A DNA stretch of 64,000 nt, taken from contig NW_027183981.1 of NCBI RefSeq assembly GCF_041296385.1, positions 372,001 to 436,000 on the forward strand, written 5' to 3'. This stretch comes from Aphelocoma coerulescens. Its lineage: Eukaryota; Chordata; Aves; Passeriformes; Corvidae. This document shows positions 32,548-45,105 of this stretch, piece after piece (within the stretch, counting starts at the first letter, position 1; every line of letters begins with the position of its first letter). A program made the translations under genes and the position numbers. The notes under the pieces are model-generated. The model did no database searches and was not told where the DNA came from. It worked only from the letters and a program-made list of their open reading frames with translations.

Positions 32548-34665
32548 CTCTCCTGGGAGCCACGGGTCACAAAGCACCGTGGGCTCTGTGCAGCCCCGCT
32601 GTGTCACAATGGCCGCTGGCTTCCACGAGCCCCCGCAGTGTCCCAGTGGGCCCCGTGGCTTTAGGAGTGGGTGGCTGGGAGTTGGTGCCAGCGGCTGGGG
32701 GAGCAGCAGCAGGGACTGTGTGTGGACAGTGCCATGGCCACTTGTGTGGCCACTGGTGTCTCTGTGCCAGGCACAGCCGTGGTGTGTAACACCGGCTCTG
32801 GGTCCTTTGGCTGTGCAGGTGGCAGTCACGGCCTGGAGCAGGGCTGCTCCCGGGGGACAGCCTGGGGCAGGAGGCTGCTGGAGATTCATTCCCCACACTC
32901 CTTGTCATGAGGTGCTCAGAGTGATTGGAAAGGCTGTTGGCAGCAGGCAGTTCTCTGGGTTCAAGCTGTGGAGCTGTCAGCGGGAATGCAAAGGCCAAGC
33001 TGGTGAGCCTTTTGTCCTGGTGCCTTTAGTGTGTGAGCAGTCCCTGGTGCCGTTGTCTTTGGATCCTGAGTGTGGGAGAGGCAAGGCTTAGGATGGTGCG
33101 TAGAGCTGAGAAGGAAAGTGCCGAGAGCAGCGTGTGTGCTGCTGCTTTGAGGGGTGCAGTTGAAGTTGTAGGCAGCAAGAGCTTTCTCAGCTGGCCCTTT
33201 TGTGAGCTCTGCTTTTGCCAGATGACTTCCATCTTACCTTCTTACCATCTTAGCCTCTCATTTTTGCATATCCCAAACCCCCTTCCAAACATCCAGCAGC
33301 TGCTTGTAAAGAAGAAGTCCTAGAACAAAAAGCCAGTGCTGCCTTTCATAGCCCCTTTGCTGTCTATGAAGTAGAGGAAAGAAGCTAGTGAGACGCACTT
33401 TCTTTCTCAACTCCATAGAGCGCATCCTTCTCTCAAGGTGGCAGAGTCCTTGGCGGAAGTGAAGCATCTGCAGCTGCAGTTCAGACTGAGAGATGTGCCA
33501 GGACAGGAAACATTTGCTGACCTTCCCTGTTCCCTGTGCAACATGATTCTCGCATCCCAGTCACTTTCACATACCTTCGGTATCCCTGAGTCCAAGCAGC
33601 TAAAGCTCACAGAGACAGAAGTGTCAGGAAGGAAAACGTTCCAAAAGCACCCCCTTCTCTTATCAGCATATAAATTGTGCACAACAGGCTGCGGCACCGA
33701 ACCTTCCTTCTCAGATAGACATGCCATCACACTTTTCACTCTTGCAGCTCGGTTGAAAAGCTCCAGCAGCTGCTCCCGCAATAGCAAAAGGTTCTAGAAG
33801 TGAAAGCCAGTTTGGGGCTGCACCTTCTCCTTGCCGCATGTAAGCCACACCAAACTCCCTGATGCACTCTGTCCTCCCCTTCTCAAAGGAGTAGACGGTG
33901 GCATCAGGACACACCTGTGTCCCAGCAGCTGGGTGCCCAGCCGGGAGCAGGAGCAGGGCTGGGGCTGCTCCCAAAGTTGCCCCGCCCCAATGCCAGAGCC
34001 GGACATATGCTGAGGGGGGGCTGGATCAGGCTTTATTGTCCAGCTGCATGCCAGGAGTGAGCACAAAATCTACCTGCATTCTCTGCAGCATGCCATCCTG
34101 GAGCAGAGCCATTGCCAAAGGAAGCCGTGAGCCCGTGCCAAGCCAGTGCCGGAGTGGGATCCTAGCAGCACCTGTGGAAGCCGGGAGAGAGGAGCCCACC
34201 TGGAGCAGGTTCGTGCAGGATTAATCATCCCGTGGCTTCCCACCAGGGTCCTGTTGCTTCCAAAAGGCCCCACAGTGTCACTGTGGCCCCTCGGTTCCAC
34301 CAGGTTCCATAGCGTCACTGTGGTGCCCAGGGTTCCGTCAGCTTCGCCAGCATCCCCACGGTCTGCAGAGCTCCCCGAGCTTCTGTGGTGTCACAGTGGA
34401 GGCAGGGTTGCATCAGGTTCCATAGCATCAGCACGGTCTCCAGGGCTCCCAGAGGTTCTGTGGTGTCACAGAGGAGGCAGGGTTGCATCAGGTTCCATAG
34501 CATCACCACGGTCTCCAGGGCTCCAAGAGCTTCTGTGGTGTCACAGAGGAGGCAGGGTTGCATCAGGTTCAATAGCATCAGCACGGTCTCCAGGGCTCCC
34601 CTGAGCTTCTGTGGTGGTGTCACAGAGGAGCCAGGCTTCCTTGTAGTTCCCCAGGATCACAAAGG
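32548..34665 (+). repeat. Macrosatellite unit 16 (2118 bp, 4 monomers), HOR B position 3
   Basis: Has the unit 4 markers (T at 33239 and G at 34655) but lacks two adjacent monomers (150 bp), so its array is a-b'-d-T. G at offset 456 instead of C. Confidence 0.97.
34351..34654 (+). repeat. 75-bp minisatellite of unit 16: a-b'-d-T
   Basis: Derivable from the unit 4 array by loss of two monomers (150 bp). The d monomer retains unit 4's CATCACCACGG start. Confidence 0.96.
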
Positions 34666-36633
34666 CTCTCCTGGGAGCCACGGGTCACAAAGCACCGTGG
34701 GCTCTGTGCAGCCCCGCTGTGTCACAATGGCCGCTGGCTTCCACGAGCCCCCGCAGTGTCCCAGTGGGCCCCGTGGCTTTAGGAGTGGGTGGCTGGGAGT
34801 TGGTGCCAGCGGCTGGGGGAGCAGCAGCAGGGACTGTGTGTGGACAGTGCCATGGCCACTTGTGTGGCCACTGGTGTCTCTGTGCCAGGCACAGCCGTGG
34901 TGTGTAACACCGGCTCTGGGTCCTTTGGCTGTGCAGGTGGCAGTCACGGCCTGGAGCAGGGCTGCTCCCGGGGGACAGCCTGGGGCAGGAGGCTGCTGGA
35001 GATTCATTCCCCACACTCCTTGTCATGAGGTGCTCAGAGTGATTGGAAAGGCTGTTGGCAGCAGGCAGTTCTCTGGGTTCAAGCTGTGGAGCTGTCAGCG
35101 GGAATGCAAAGGCCAAGCTGGTGAGCCTTTTGTCCTGGTGCCTTTAGTGTGTGAGCAGTCCCTGGTGCCGTTGTCTTTGGATCCTGAGTGTGGGAGAGGC
35201 AAGGCTTAGGATGGTGCGTAGAGCTGAGAAGGAAAGTGCCGAGAGCAGCGTGTGTGCTGCTGCTTTGAGGGGTGCAGTTGAAGTTGTAGGCAGCAAGAGC
35301 TTTCTCAGCTGGCCCTTTTGTGAGCTCTGCTTTTGCCAGATGACTTCCATCTTACCCTCTTACCATCTTAGCCTCTCATTTTTGCATATCCCAAACCCCC
35401 TTCCAAACATCCAGCAGCTGCTTGTAAAGAAGAAGTCCTAGAACAAAAAGCCAGTGCTGCCTTTCATAGCCCCTTTGCTGTCTATGAAGTAGAGGAAAGA
35501 AGCTAGTGAGACGCACTTTCTTTCTCAACTCCATAGAGCGCATCCTTCTCTCAAGGTGGCAGAGTCCTTGGCGGAAGTGAAGCATCTGCAGCTGCAGTTC
35601 AGACTGAGAGATGTGCCAGGACAGGAAACATTTGCTGACCTTCCCTGTTCCCTGTGCAACATGATTCTCGCATCCCAGTCACTTTCACATACCTTCGGTA
35701 TCCCTGAGTCCAAGCAGCTAAAGCTCACAGAGACAGAAGTGTCAGGAAGGAAAACGTTGCAAAAGCACCCCCTTCTCTTATCAGCATATAAATTGTGCAC
35801 AACAGGCTGCGGCACCGAACCTTCCTTCTCAGATAGACATGCCATCACACTTTTCACTCTTGCAGCTCGGTTGAAAAGCTCCAGCAGCTGCTCCCGCAAT
35901 AGCAAAAGGTTCTAGAAGTGAAAGCCAGTTTGGGGCTGCACCTTCTCCTTGCCGCATGTAAGCCACACCAAACTCCCTGATGCACTCTGTCCTCCCCTTC
36001 TCAAAGGAGTAGACGGTGGCATCAGGACACACCTGTGTCCCAGCAGCTGGGTGCCCAGCCGGGAGCAGGAGCAGGGCTGGGGCTGCTCCCAAAGTTGCCC
36101 CGCCCCAATGCCAGAGCCGGACATATGCTGAGGGGGGGCTGGATCAGGCTTTATTGTCCAGCTGCATGCCAGGAGTGAGCACAAAATCTACCTGCATTCT
36201 CTGCAGCATGCCATCCTGGAGCAGAGCCATTGCCAAAGGAAGCCGTGAGCCCGTGCCAAGCCAGTGCCGGAGTGGGATCCTAGCAGCACCTGTGGAAGCC
36301 GGGAGAGAGGAGCCCACCTGGAGCAGGTTCGTGCAGGATTAATCATCCCGTGGCTTCCCACCAGGGTCCTGTTGCTTCCAAAAGGCCCCACAGTGTCACT
36401 GTGGCCCCTCGGTTCCACCAGGTTCCATAGCGTCACTGTGGTGCCCAGGGTTCCGTCAGCTTCGCCAGCATCCCCACGGTCTGCAGAGCTCCCCGAGCTT
36501 CTGTGGTGTCACAGTGGAGGCAGGGTTGCATCAGGTTCCATAGCATCAGCACGGTCTCCAGGGCTCCCCTGAGCTTCTGTGGTGGTGTCACAGAGGAGCC
36601 AGGCTTCCTTGTAGTTCCCCAGCATCACAAAGG
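34666..36633 (+). repeat. Macrosatellite unit 17 (1968 bp, 2 monomers), HOR B position 4
   Basis: G at offsets 456 and 1094. No difference from units 5 and 26 was seen. Confidence 0.97.
36469..36622 (+). repeat. 75-bp minisatellite of unit 17: a-T
   Basis: Minimal two-monomer array. Confidence 0.95.
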
Positions 36634-38826
36634 CTCTCCTGGGAGCCACGGGTCACAAAGCACCGTGGGCTCTGTGCAGCCCCGCTGTGTCACAATGGCC
36701 GCTGGCTTCCACGAGCCCCCGCAGTGTCCCAGTGGGCCCCGTGGCTTTAGGAGTGGGTGGCTGGGAGTTGGTGCCAGCGGCTGGGGGAGCAGCAGCAGGG
36801 ACTGTGTGTGGACAGTGCCATGGCCACTTGTGTGGCCACTGGTGTCTCTGTGCCAGGCACAGCCGTGGTGTGTAACACCGGCTCTGGGTCCTTTGGCTGT
36901 GCAGGTGGCAGTCACGGCCTGGAGCAGGGCTGCTCCCGGGGGACAGCCTGGGGCAGGAGGCTGCTGGAGATTCATTCCCCACACTCCTTGTCATGAGGTG
37001 CTCAGAGTGATTGGAAAGGCTGTTGGCAGCAGGCAGTTCTCTGGGTTCAAGCTGTGGAGCTGTCAGCGGGAATGCAAAGGCCAAGCTGCTGAGCCTTTTG
37101 TCCTGGTGCCTTTAGTGTGTGAGCAGTCCCTGGTGCCGTTGTCTTTGGATCCTGAGTGTGGGAGAGGCAAGGCTTAGGATGGTGCGTAGAGCTGAGAAGG
37201 AAAGTGCCGAGAGCAGCGTGTGTGCTGCTGCTTTGAGGGGTGCAGTTGAAGTTGTAGGCAGCAAGAGCTTTCTCAGCTGGCCCTTTTGTGAGCTCTGCTT
37301 TTGCCAGATGACTTCCATCTTACCCTCTTACCATCTTAGCCTCTCATTTTTGCATATCCCAAACCCCCTTCCAAACATCCAGCAGCTGCTTGTAAAGAAG
37401 AAGTCCTAGAACAAAAAGCCAGTGCTGCCTTTCATAGCCCCTTTGCTGTCTATGAAGTAGAGGAAAGAAGCTAGTGAGACGCACTTTCTTTCTCAACTCC
37501 ATAGAGCGCATCCTTCTCTCAAGGTGGCAGAGTCCTTGGCGGAAGTGAAGCATCTGCAGCTGCAGTTCAGACTGAGAGATGTGCCAGGACAGGAAACATT
37601 TGCTGACCTTCCCTGTTCCCTGTGCAACATGATTCTCGCATCCCAGTCACTTTCACATACCTTCGGTATCCCTGAGTCCAAGCAGCTAAAGCTCACAGAG
37701 ACAGAAGTGTCAGGAAGGAAAACGTTCCAAAAGCACCCCCTTCTCTTATCAGCATATAAATTGTGCACAACAGGCTGCGGCACCGAACCTTCCTTCTCAG
37801 ATAGACATGCCATCACACTTTTCACTCTTGCAGCTCGGTTGAAAAGCTCCAGCAGCTGCTCCCGCAATAGCAAAAGGTTCTAGAAGTGAAAGCCAGTTTG
37901 GGGCTGCACCTTCTCCTTGCCGCATGTAAGCCACACCAAACTCCCTGATGCACTCTGTCCTCCCCTTCTCAAAGGAGTAGACGGTGGCATCAGGACACAC
38001 CTGTGTCCCAGCAGCTGGGTGCCCAGCCGGGAGCAGGAGCAGGGCTGGGGCTGCTCCCAAAGTTGCCCCGCCCCAATGCCAGAGCCGGACATATGCTGAG
38101 GGGGGGCTGGATCAGGCTTTATTGTCCAGCTGCATGCCAGGAGTGAGCACAAAATCTACCTGCATTCTCTGCAGCATGCCATCCTGGAGCAGAGCCATTG
38201 CCAAAGGAAGCCGTGAGCCCGTGCCAAGCCAGTGCCGGAGTGGGATCCTAGCAGCACCTGTGGAAGCCGGGAGAGAGGAGCCCACCTGGAGCAGGTTCGT
38301 GCAGGATTAATCATCCCGTGGCTTCCCACCAGGGTCCTGTTGCTTCCAAAAGGCCCCACAGTGTCACTGTGGCCCCTCGGTTCCACCAGGTTCCATAGCG
38401 TCACTGTGGTGCCCAGGGTTCCGTCAGCTTCGCCAGCATCCCCACGGTCTGCAGAGCTCCCCGAGCTTCTGTGGTGTCACAGTGGAGGCAGGGTTGCATC
38501 AGGTTCCATAGCATCAGCACGGTCTCCAGGGCTCCCAGAGGTTCTGTGGTGTCACAGTGGAGGCAGGGTTGCATCAGGTTCCATAGCATCACCACAGTCT
38601 CCAGGGCTCCCTGAGCTTCTGTGGTGTCACAGTGGAGGCAGGGTTGCATCAGGTTCCATAGCATCAGCACGGTCTCCAGGGCTCCAAGAGCTTCTGTGGT
38701 GTCACAGAGGAGGCAGGGTTGCATCAGGTTCAATAGCATCAGCACGGTCTCCAGGGCTCCCCTGAGCTTCTGTGGTGGTGTCACAGAGGAGCCAGGCTTC
38801 CTTGTAGTTCCCCAGCATCACAAAGG
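36634..38826 (+). repeat. Macrosatellite unit 18 (2193 bp, 5 monomers), HOR B position 5
   Basis: Array a-b-c-d-T and C at offset 456. Equivalent to units 6 and 27. Confidence 0.97.
38437..38815 (+). repeat. 75-bp minisatellite of unit 18: a-b-c-d-T
   Basis: Same as unit 6. Confidence 0.96.
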
Positions 38827-40794
38827 CTCTCCTGGGAGCCACGGGTCACAAAGCACCGTGGGCTCTGTGCAGCCCCGCTGTGTCACAATGGCCGCTGGCT
38901 TCCACGAGCCCCCGCAGTGTCCCAGTGGGCCCCGTGGCTTTAGGAGTGGGTGGCTGGGAGTTGGTGCCAGCGGCTGGGGGAGCAGCAGCAGGGACTGTGT
39001 GTGGACAGTGCCATGGCCACTTGTGTGGCCACTGGTGTCTCTGTGCCAGGCACAGCCGTGGTGTGTAACACCGGCTCTGGGTCCTTTGGCTGTGCAGGTG
39101 GCAGTCACGGCCTGGAGCAGGGCTGCTCCCGGGGGACAGCCTGGGGCAGGAGGCTGCTGGAGATTCATTCCCCACACTCCTTGTCATGAGGTGCTCAGAG
39201 TGATTGGAAAGGCTGTTGGCAGCAGGCAGTTCTCTGGGTTCAAGCTGTGGAGCTGTCAGCGGGAATGCAAAGGCCAAGCTGGTGAGCCTTTTGTCCTGGT
39301 GCCTTTAGTGTATGAGCAGTCCCTGGTGCCGTTGTCTTTGGATCCTGAGTGTGGGAGAGGCAAGGCTTAGGATGGTGCGTAGAGCTGAGAAGGAAAGTGC
39401 CGAGAGCAGCGTGTGTGCTGCTGCTTTGAGGGGTGCAGTTGAAGTTGTAGGCAGCAAGAGCTTTCTCAGCTGGCCCTTTTGTGAGCTCTGCTTTTGCCAG
39501 ATGACTTCCATCTTACCCTCTTACCATCTTAGCCTCTCATTTTTGCATATCCCAAACCCCCTTCCAAACATCCAGCAGCTGCTTGTAAAGAAGAAGTCCT
39601 AGAACAAAAAGCCAGTGCTGCCTTTCATAGCCCCTTTGCTGTCTATGAAGTAGAGGAAAGAAGCTAGTGAGACGCACTTTCTTTCTCAACTCCATAGAGC
39701 GCATCCTTCTCTCAAGGTGGCAGAGTCCTTGGCGGAAGTGAAGCATCTGCAGCTGCAGTTCAGACTGAGAGATGTGCCAGGACAGGAAACATTTGCTGAC
39801 CTTCCCTGTTCCCTGTGCAACATGATTCTCGCATCCCAGTCACTTTCACATACCTTCGGTATCCCTGAGTCCAAGCAGCTAAAGCTCACAGAGACAGAAG
39901 TGTCAGGAAGGAAAACGTTGCAAAAGCACCCCCTTCTCTTATCAGCATATAAATTGTGCACAACAGGCTGCGGCACCGAACCTTCCTTCTCAGATAGACA
40001 TGCCATCACACTTTTCACTCTTGCAGCTCGGTTGAAAAGCTCCAGCAGCTGCTCCCGCAATAGCAAAAGGTTCTAGAAGTGAAAGCCAGTTTGGGGCTGC
40101 ACCTTCTCCTTGCCGCATGTAAGCCACACCAAACTCCCTGATGCACTCTGTCCTCCCCTTCTCAAAGGAGTAGACGGTGGCATCAGGACACACCTGTGTC
40201 CCAGCAGCTGGGTGCCCAGCCGGGAGCAGGAGCAGGGCTGGGGCTGCTCCCAAAGTTGCCCCGCCCCAATGCCAGAGCCGGACATATGCTGAGGGGGGGC
40301 TGGATCAGGCTTTATTGTCCAGCTGCATGCCAGGAGTGAGCACAAAATCTACCTGCATTCTCTGCAGCATGCCATCCTGGAGCAGAGCCATTGCCAAAGG
40401 AAGCCGTGAGCCCGTGCCAAGCCAGTGCCGGAGTGGGATCCTAGCAGCACCTGTGGAAGCCGGGAGAGAGGAGCCCACCTGGAGCAGGTTCGTGCAGGAT
40501 TAATCATCCCGTGGCTTCCCACCAGGGTCCTGTTGCTTCCAAAAGGCCCCACAGTGTCACTGTGGCCCCTCGGTTCCACCAGGTTCCATAGCGTCACTGT
40601 GGTGCCCAGGGTTCCGTCAGCTTCGCCAGCATCCCCACGGTCTGCAGAGCTCCCCGAGCTTCTGTGGTGTCACAGTGGAGGCAGGGTTGCATCAGGTTCC
40701 ATAGCATCAGCACGGTCTCCAGGGCTCCCCTGAGCTTCTGTGGTGGTGTCACAGAGGAGCCAGGCTTCCTTGTAGTTCCCCAGCATCACAAAGG
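38827..40794 (+). repeat. Macrosatellite unit 19 (1968 bp, 2 monomers), HOR B position 6
   Basis: Offset 486 A (GTATGAGCAG), 456 G and 1094 G. Equivalent to units 7 and 28. Confidence 0.97.
40630..40783 (+). repeat. 75-bp minisatellite of unit 19: a-T
   Basis: Minimal two-monomer array. Confidence 0.95.
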
Positions 40795-42912
40795 CTCTCC
40801 TGGGAGCCACGGGTCACAAAGCACCGTGGGCTCTGTGCAGCCCCGCTGTGTCACAATGGCCGCTGGCTTCCACGAGCCCCCGCAGTGTCCCAGTGGGCCC
40901 CGTGGCTTTAGGAGTGGGTGGCTGGGAGTTGGTGCCAGCGGCTGGGGGAGCAGCAGCAGGGACTGTGTGTGGACAGTGCCATGGCCACTTGTGTGGCCAC
41001 TGGTGTCTCTGTGCCAGGCACAGCCGTGGTGTGTAACACCGGCTCTGGGTCCTTTGGCTGTGCAGGTGGCAGTCACGGCCTGGAGCAGGGCTGCTCCCGG
41101 GGGACAGCCTGGGGCAGGAGGCTGCTGGAGATTCATTCCCCACACTCCTTGTCATGAGGTGCTCAGAGTGATTGGAAAGGCTGTTGGCAGCAGGCAGTTC
41201 TCTGGGTTCAAGCTGTGGAGCTGTCAGCGGGAATGCAAAGGCCAAGCTGCTGAGCCTTTTGTCCTGGTGCCTTTAGTGTGTGAGCAGTCCCTGGTGCCGT
41301 TGTCTTTGGATCCTGAGTGTGGGAGAGGCAAGGCTTAGGATGGTGCGTAGAGCTGAGAAGGAAAGTGCCGAGAGCAGCGTGTGTGCTGCTGCTTTGAGGG
41401 GTGCAGTTGAAGTTGTAGGCAGCAAGAGCTTTCTCAGCTGGCCCTTTTGTGAGCTCTGCTTTTGCCAGATGACTTCCATCTTACCCTCTTACCATCTTAG
41501 CCTCTCATTTTTGCATATCCCAAACCCCCTTCCAAACATCCAGCAGCTGCTTGTAAAGAAGAAGTCCTAGAACAAAAAGCCAGTGCTGCCTTTCATAGCC
41601 CCTTTGCTGTCTATGAAGTAGAGGAAAGAAGCTAGTGAGACGCACTTTCTTTCTCAACTCCATAGAGCGCATCCTTCTCTCAAGGTGGCAGAGTCCTTGG
41701 CGGAAGTGAAGCATCTGCAGCTGCAGTTCAGACTGAGAGATGTGCCAGGACAGGAAACATTTGCTGACCTTCCCTGTTCCCTGTGCAACATGATTCTCGC
41801 ATCCCAGTCACTTTCACATACCTTCGGTATCCCTGAGTCCAAGCAGCTAAAGCTCACAGAGACAGAAGTGTCAGGAAGGAAAACGTTCCAAAAGCACCCC
41901 CTTCTCTTATCAGCATATAAATTGTGCACAACAGGCTGCGGCACCGAACCTTCCTTCTCAGATAGACATGCCATCACACTTTTCACTCTTGCAGCTCGGT
42001 TGAAAAGCTCCAGCAGCTGCTCCCGCAATAGCAAAAGGTTCTAGAAGTGAAAGCCAGTTTGGGGCTGCACCTTCTCCTTGCCGCATGTAAGCCACACCAA
42101 ACTCCCTGATGCACTCTGTCCTCCCCTTCTCAAAGGAGTAGACGGTGGCATCAGGACACACCTGTGTCCCAGCAGCTGGGTGCCCAGCCGGGAGCAGGAG
42201 CAGGGCTGGGGCTGCTCCCAAAGTTGCCCCGCCCCAATGCCAGAGCCGGACATATGCTGAGGGGGGGCTGGATCAGGCTTTATTGTCCAGCTGCATGCCA
42301 GGAGTGAGCACAAAATCTACCTGCATTCTCTGCAGCATGCCATCCTGGAGCAGAGCCATTGCCAAAGGAAGCCGTGAGCCCGTGCCAAGCCAGTGCCGGA
42401 GTGGGATCCTAGCAGCACCTGTGGAAGCCGGGAGAGAGGAGCCCACCTGGAGCAGGTTCGTGCAGGATTAATCATCCCGTGGCTTCCCACCAGGGTCCTG
42501 TTGCTTCCAAAAGGCCCCACAGTGTCACTGTGGCCCCTCGGTTCCACCAGGTTCCATAGCGTCACTGTGGTGCCCAGGGTTCCGTCAGCTTCGCCAGCAT
42601 CCCCACGGTCTGCAGAGCTCCCCGAGCTTCTGTGGTGTCACAGTGGAGGCAGGGTTGCATCAGGTTCCATAGCATCAGCACGGTCTCCAGGGCTCCCAGA
42701 GGTTCTGTGGTGTCACAGTGGAGGCAGGGTTGCATCAGGTTCCATAGCATCCCCACGGTCTGCAGAGCTCCCCGAGCTTCTGTGGTGTCACAGTGGAGGC
42801 AGGGTTGCATCAGGTTCCATAGCATCAGCACGGTCTCCAGGGCTCCCCTGAGCTTCTGTGGTGGTGTCACAGAGGAGCCAGGCTTCCTTGTAGTTCCCCA
42901 GCATCACAAAGG
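40795..42912 (+). repeat. Macrosatellite unit 20 (2118 bp, 4 monomers), HOR B position 7
   Basis: Array a-b-a-T with the first-type monomer duplicated, as in units 8 and 29. Confidence 0.97.
42598..42901 (+). repeat. 75-bp minisatellite of unit 20: a-b-a-T
   Basis: Second a monomer at 42748, as in unit 8. Confidence 0.96.
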
Positions 42913-45105
42913 CTCTCCTGGGAGCCACGGGTCACAAAGCACCGTGGGCTCTGTGCAGCCCCGCTGTGTCACAATGGCCGCTGGCTTCCACGAGCCCCCG
43001 CAGTGTCCCAGTGGGCCCCGTGGCTTTAGGAGTGGGTGGCTGGGAGTTGGTGCCAGCGGCTGGGGGAGCAGCAGCAGGGACTGTGTGTGGACAGTGCCAT
43101 GGCCACTTGTGTGGCCACTGGTGTCTCTGTGCCAGGCACAGCCGTGGTGTGTAACACCGGCTCTGGGTCCTTTGGCTGTGCAGGTGGCAGTCACGGCCTG
43201 GAGCAGGGCTGCTCCCGGGGGACAGCCTGGGGCAGGAGGCTGCTGGAGATTCATTCCCCACACTCCTTGTCATGAGGTGCTCAGAGTGATTGGAAAGGCT
43301 GTTGGCAGCAGGCAGTTCTCTGGGTTCAAGCTGTGGAGCTGTCAGCGGGAATGCAAAGGCCAAGCTGCTGAGCCTTTTGTCCTGGTGCCTTTAGTGTGTG
43401 AGCAGTCCCTGGTGCCGTTGTCTTTGGATCCTGAGTGTGGGAGAGGCAAGGCTTAGGATGGTGCGTAGAGCTGAGAAGGAAAGTGCCGAGAGCAGCGTGT
43501 GTGCTGCTGCTTTGAGGGGTGCAGTTGAAGTTGTAGGCAGCAAGAGCTTTCTCAGCTGGCCCTTTTGTGAGCTCTGCTTTTGCCAGATGACTTCCATCTT
43601 ACCCTCTTACCATCTTAGCCTCTCATTTTTGCATATCCCAAACCCCCTTCCAAACATCCAGCAGCTGCTTGTAAAGAAGAAGTCCTAGAACAAAAAGCCA
43701 GTGCTGCCTTTCATAGCCCCTTTGCTGTCTATGAAGTAGAGGAAAGAAGCTAGTGAGACGCACTTTCTTTCTCAACTCCATAGAGCGCATCCTTCTCTCA
43801 AGGTGGCAGAGTCCTTGGCGGAAGTGAAGCATCTGCAGCTGCAGTTCAGACTGAGAGATGTGCCAGGACAGGAAACATTTGCTGACCTTCCCTGTTCCCT
43901 GTGCAACATGATTCTCGCATCCCAGTCACTTTCACATACCTTCGGTATCCCTGAGTCCAAGCAGCTAAAGCTCACAGAGACAGAAGTGTCAGGAAGGAAA
44001 ACGTTCCAAAAGCACCCCCTTCTCTTATCAGCATATAAATTGTGCACAACAGGCTGCGGCACCGAACCTTCCTTCTCAGATAGACATGCCATCACACTTT
44101 TCACTCTTGCAGCTCGGTTGAAAAGCTCCAGCAGCTGCTCCCGCAATAGCAAAAGGTTCTAGAAGTGAAAGCCAGTTTGGGGCTGCACCTTCTCCTTGCC
44201 GCATGTAAGCCACACCAAACTCCCTGATGCACTCTGTCCTCCCCTTCTCAAAGGAGTAGACGGTGGCATCAGGACACACCTGTGTCCCAGCAGCTGGGTG
44301 CCCAGCCGGGAGCAGGAGCAGGGCTGGGGCTGCTCCCAAAGTTGCCCCGCCCCAATGCCAGAGCCGGACATATGCTGAGGGGGGGCTGGATCAGGCTTTA
44401 TTGTCCAGCTGCATGCCAGGAGTGAGCACAAAATCTACCTGCATTCTCTGCAGCATGCCATCCTGGAGCAGAGCCATTGCCAAAGGAAGCCGTGAGCCCG
44501 TGCCAAGCCAGTGCCGGAGTGGGATCCTAGCAGCACCTGTGGAAGCCGGGAGAGAGGAGCCCACCTGGAGCAGGTTCGTGCAGGATTAATCATCCCGTGG
44601 CTTCCCACCAGGGTCCTGTTGCTTCCAAAAGGCCCCACAGTGTCACTGTGGCCCCTCGGTTCCACCAGGTTCCATAGCGTCACTGTGGTGCCCAGGGTTC
44701 CGTCAGCTTCGCCAGCATCCCCACGGTCTGCAGAGCTCCCCGAGCTTCTGTGGTGTCACAGTGGAGGCAGGGTTGCATCAGGTTCCATAGCATCAGCACG
44801 GTCTCCAGGGCTCCCAGAGGTTCTGTGGTGTCACAGTGGAGGCAGGGTTGCATCAGGTTCCATAGCATCACCACAGTCTCCAGGGCTCCCTGAGGTTCTG
44901 TGGTGTCACAGAGGAGGCAGGGTTGCATCAGGTTCCATAGCATCAGCACGGTCTCCAGGGCTCCAAGAGCTTCTGTGGTGTCACAGAGGAGGCAGGGTTG
45001 CATCAGGTTCAATAGCATCAGCACGGTCTCCAGGGCTCCCCTGAGCTTCTGTGGTGGTGTCACAGAGGAGCCAGGCTTCCTTGTAGTTCCCCAGCATCAC
45101 AAAGG
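42913..45105 (+). repeat. Macrosatellite unit 21 (2193 bp, 5 monomers), HOR B position 8
   Basis: The third monomer is the CCCTGAGGTTC mosaic with CACAGAGG. It is identical in type to unit 30 and differs from unit 9 by that one base. Confidence 0.97.
44716..45094 (+). repeat. 75-bp minisatellite of unit 21: a-b-c'/b-d-T
   Basis: As unit 9 but with CACAGAGG in the third monomer. Confidence 0.96.
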
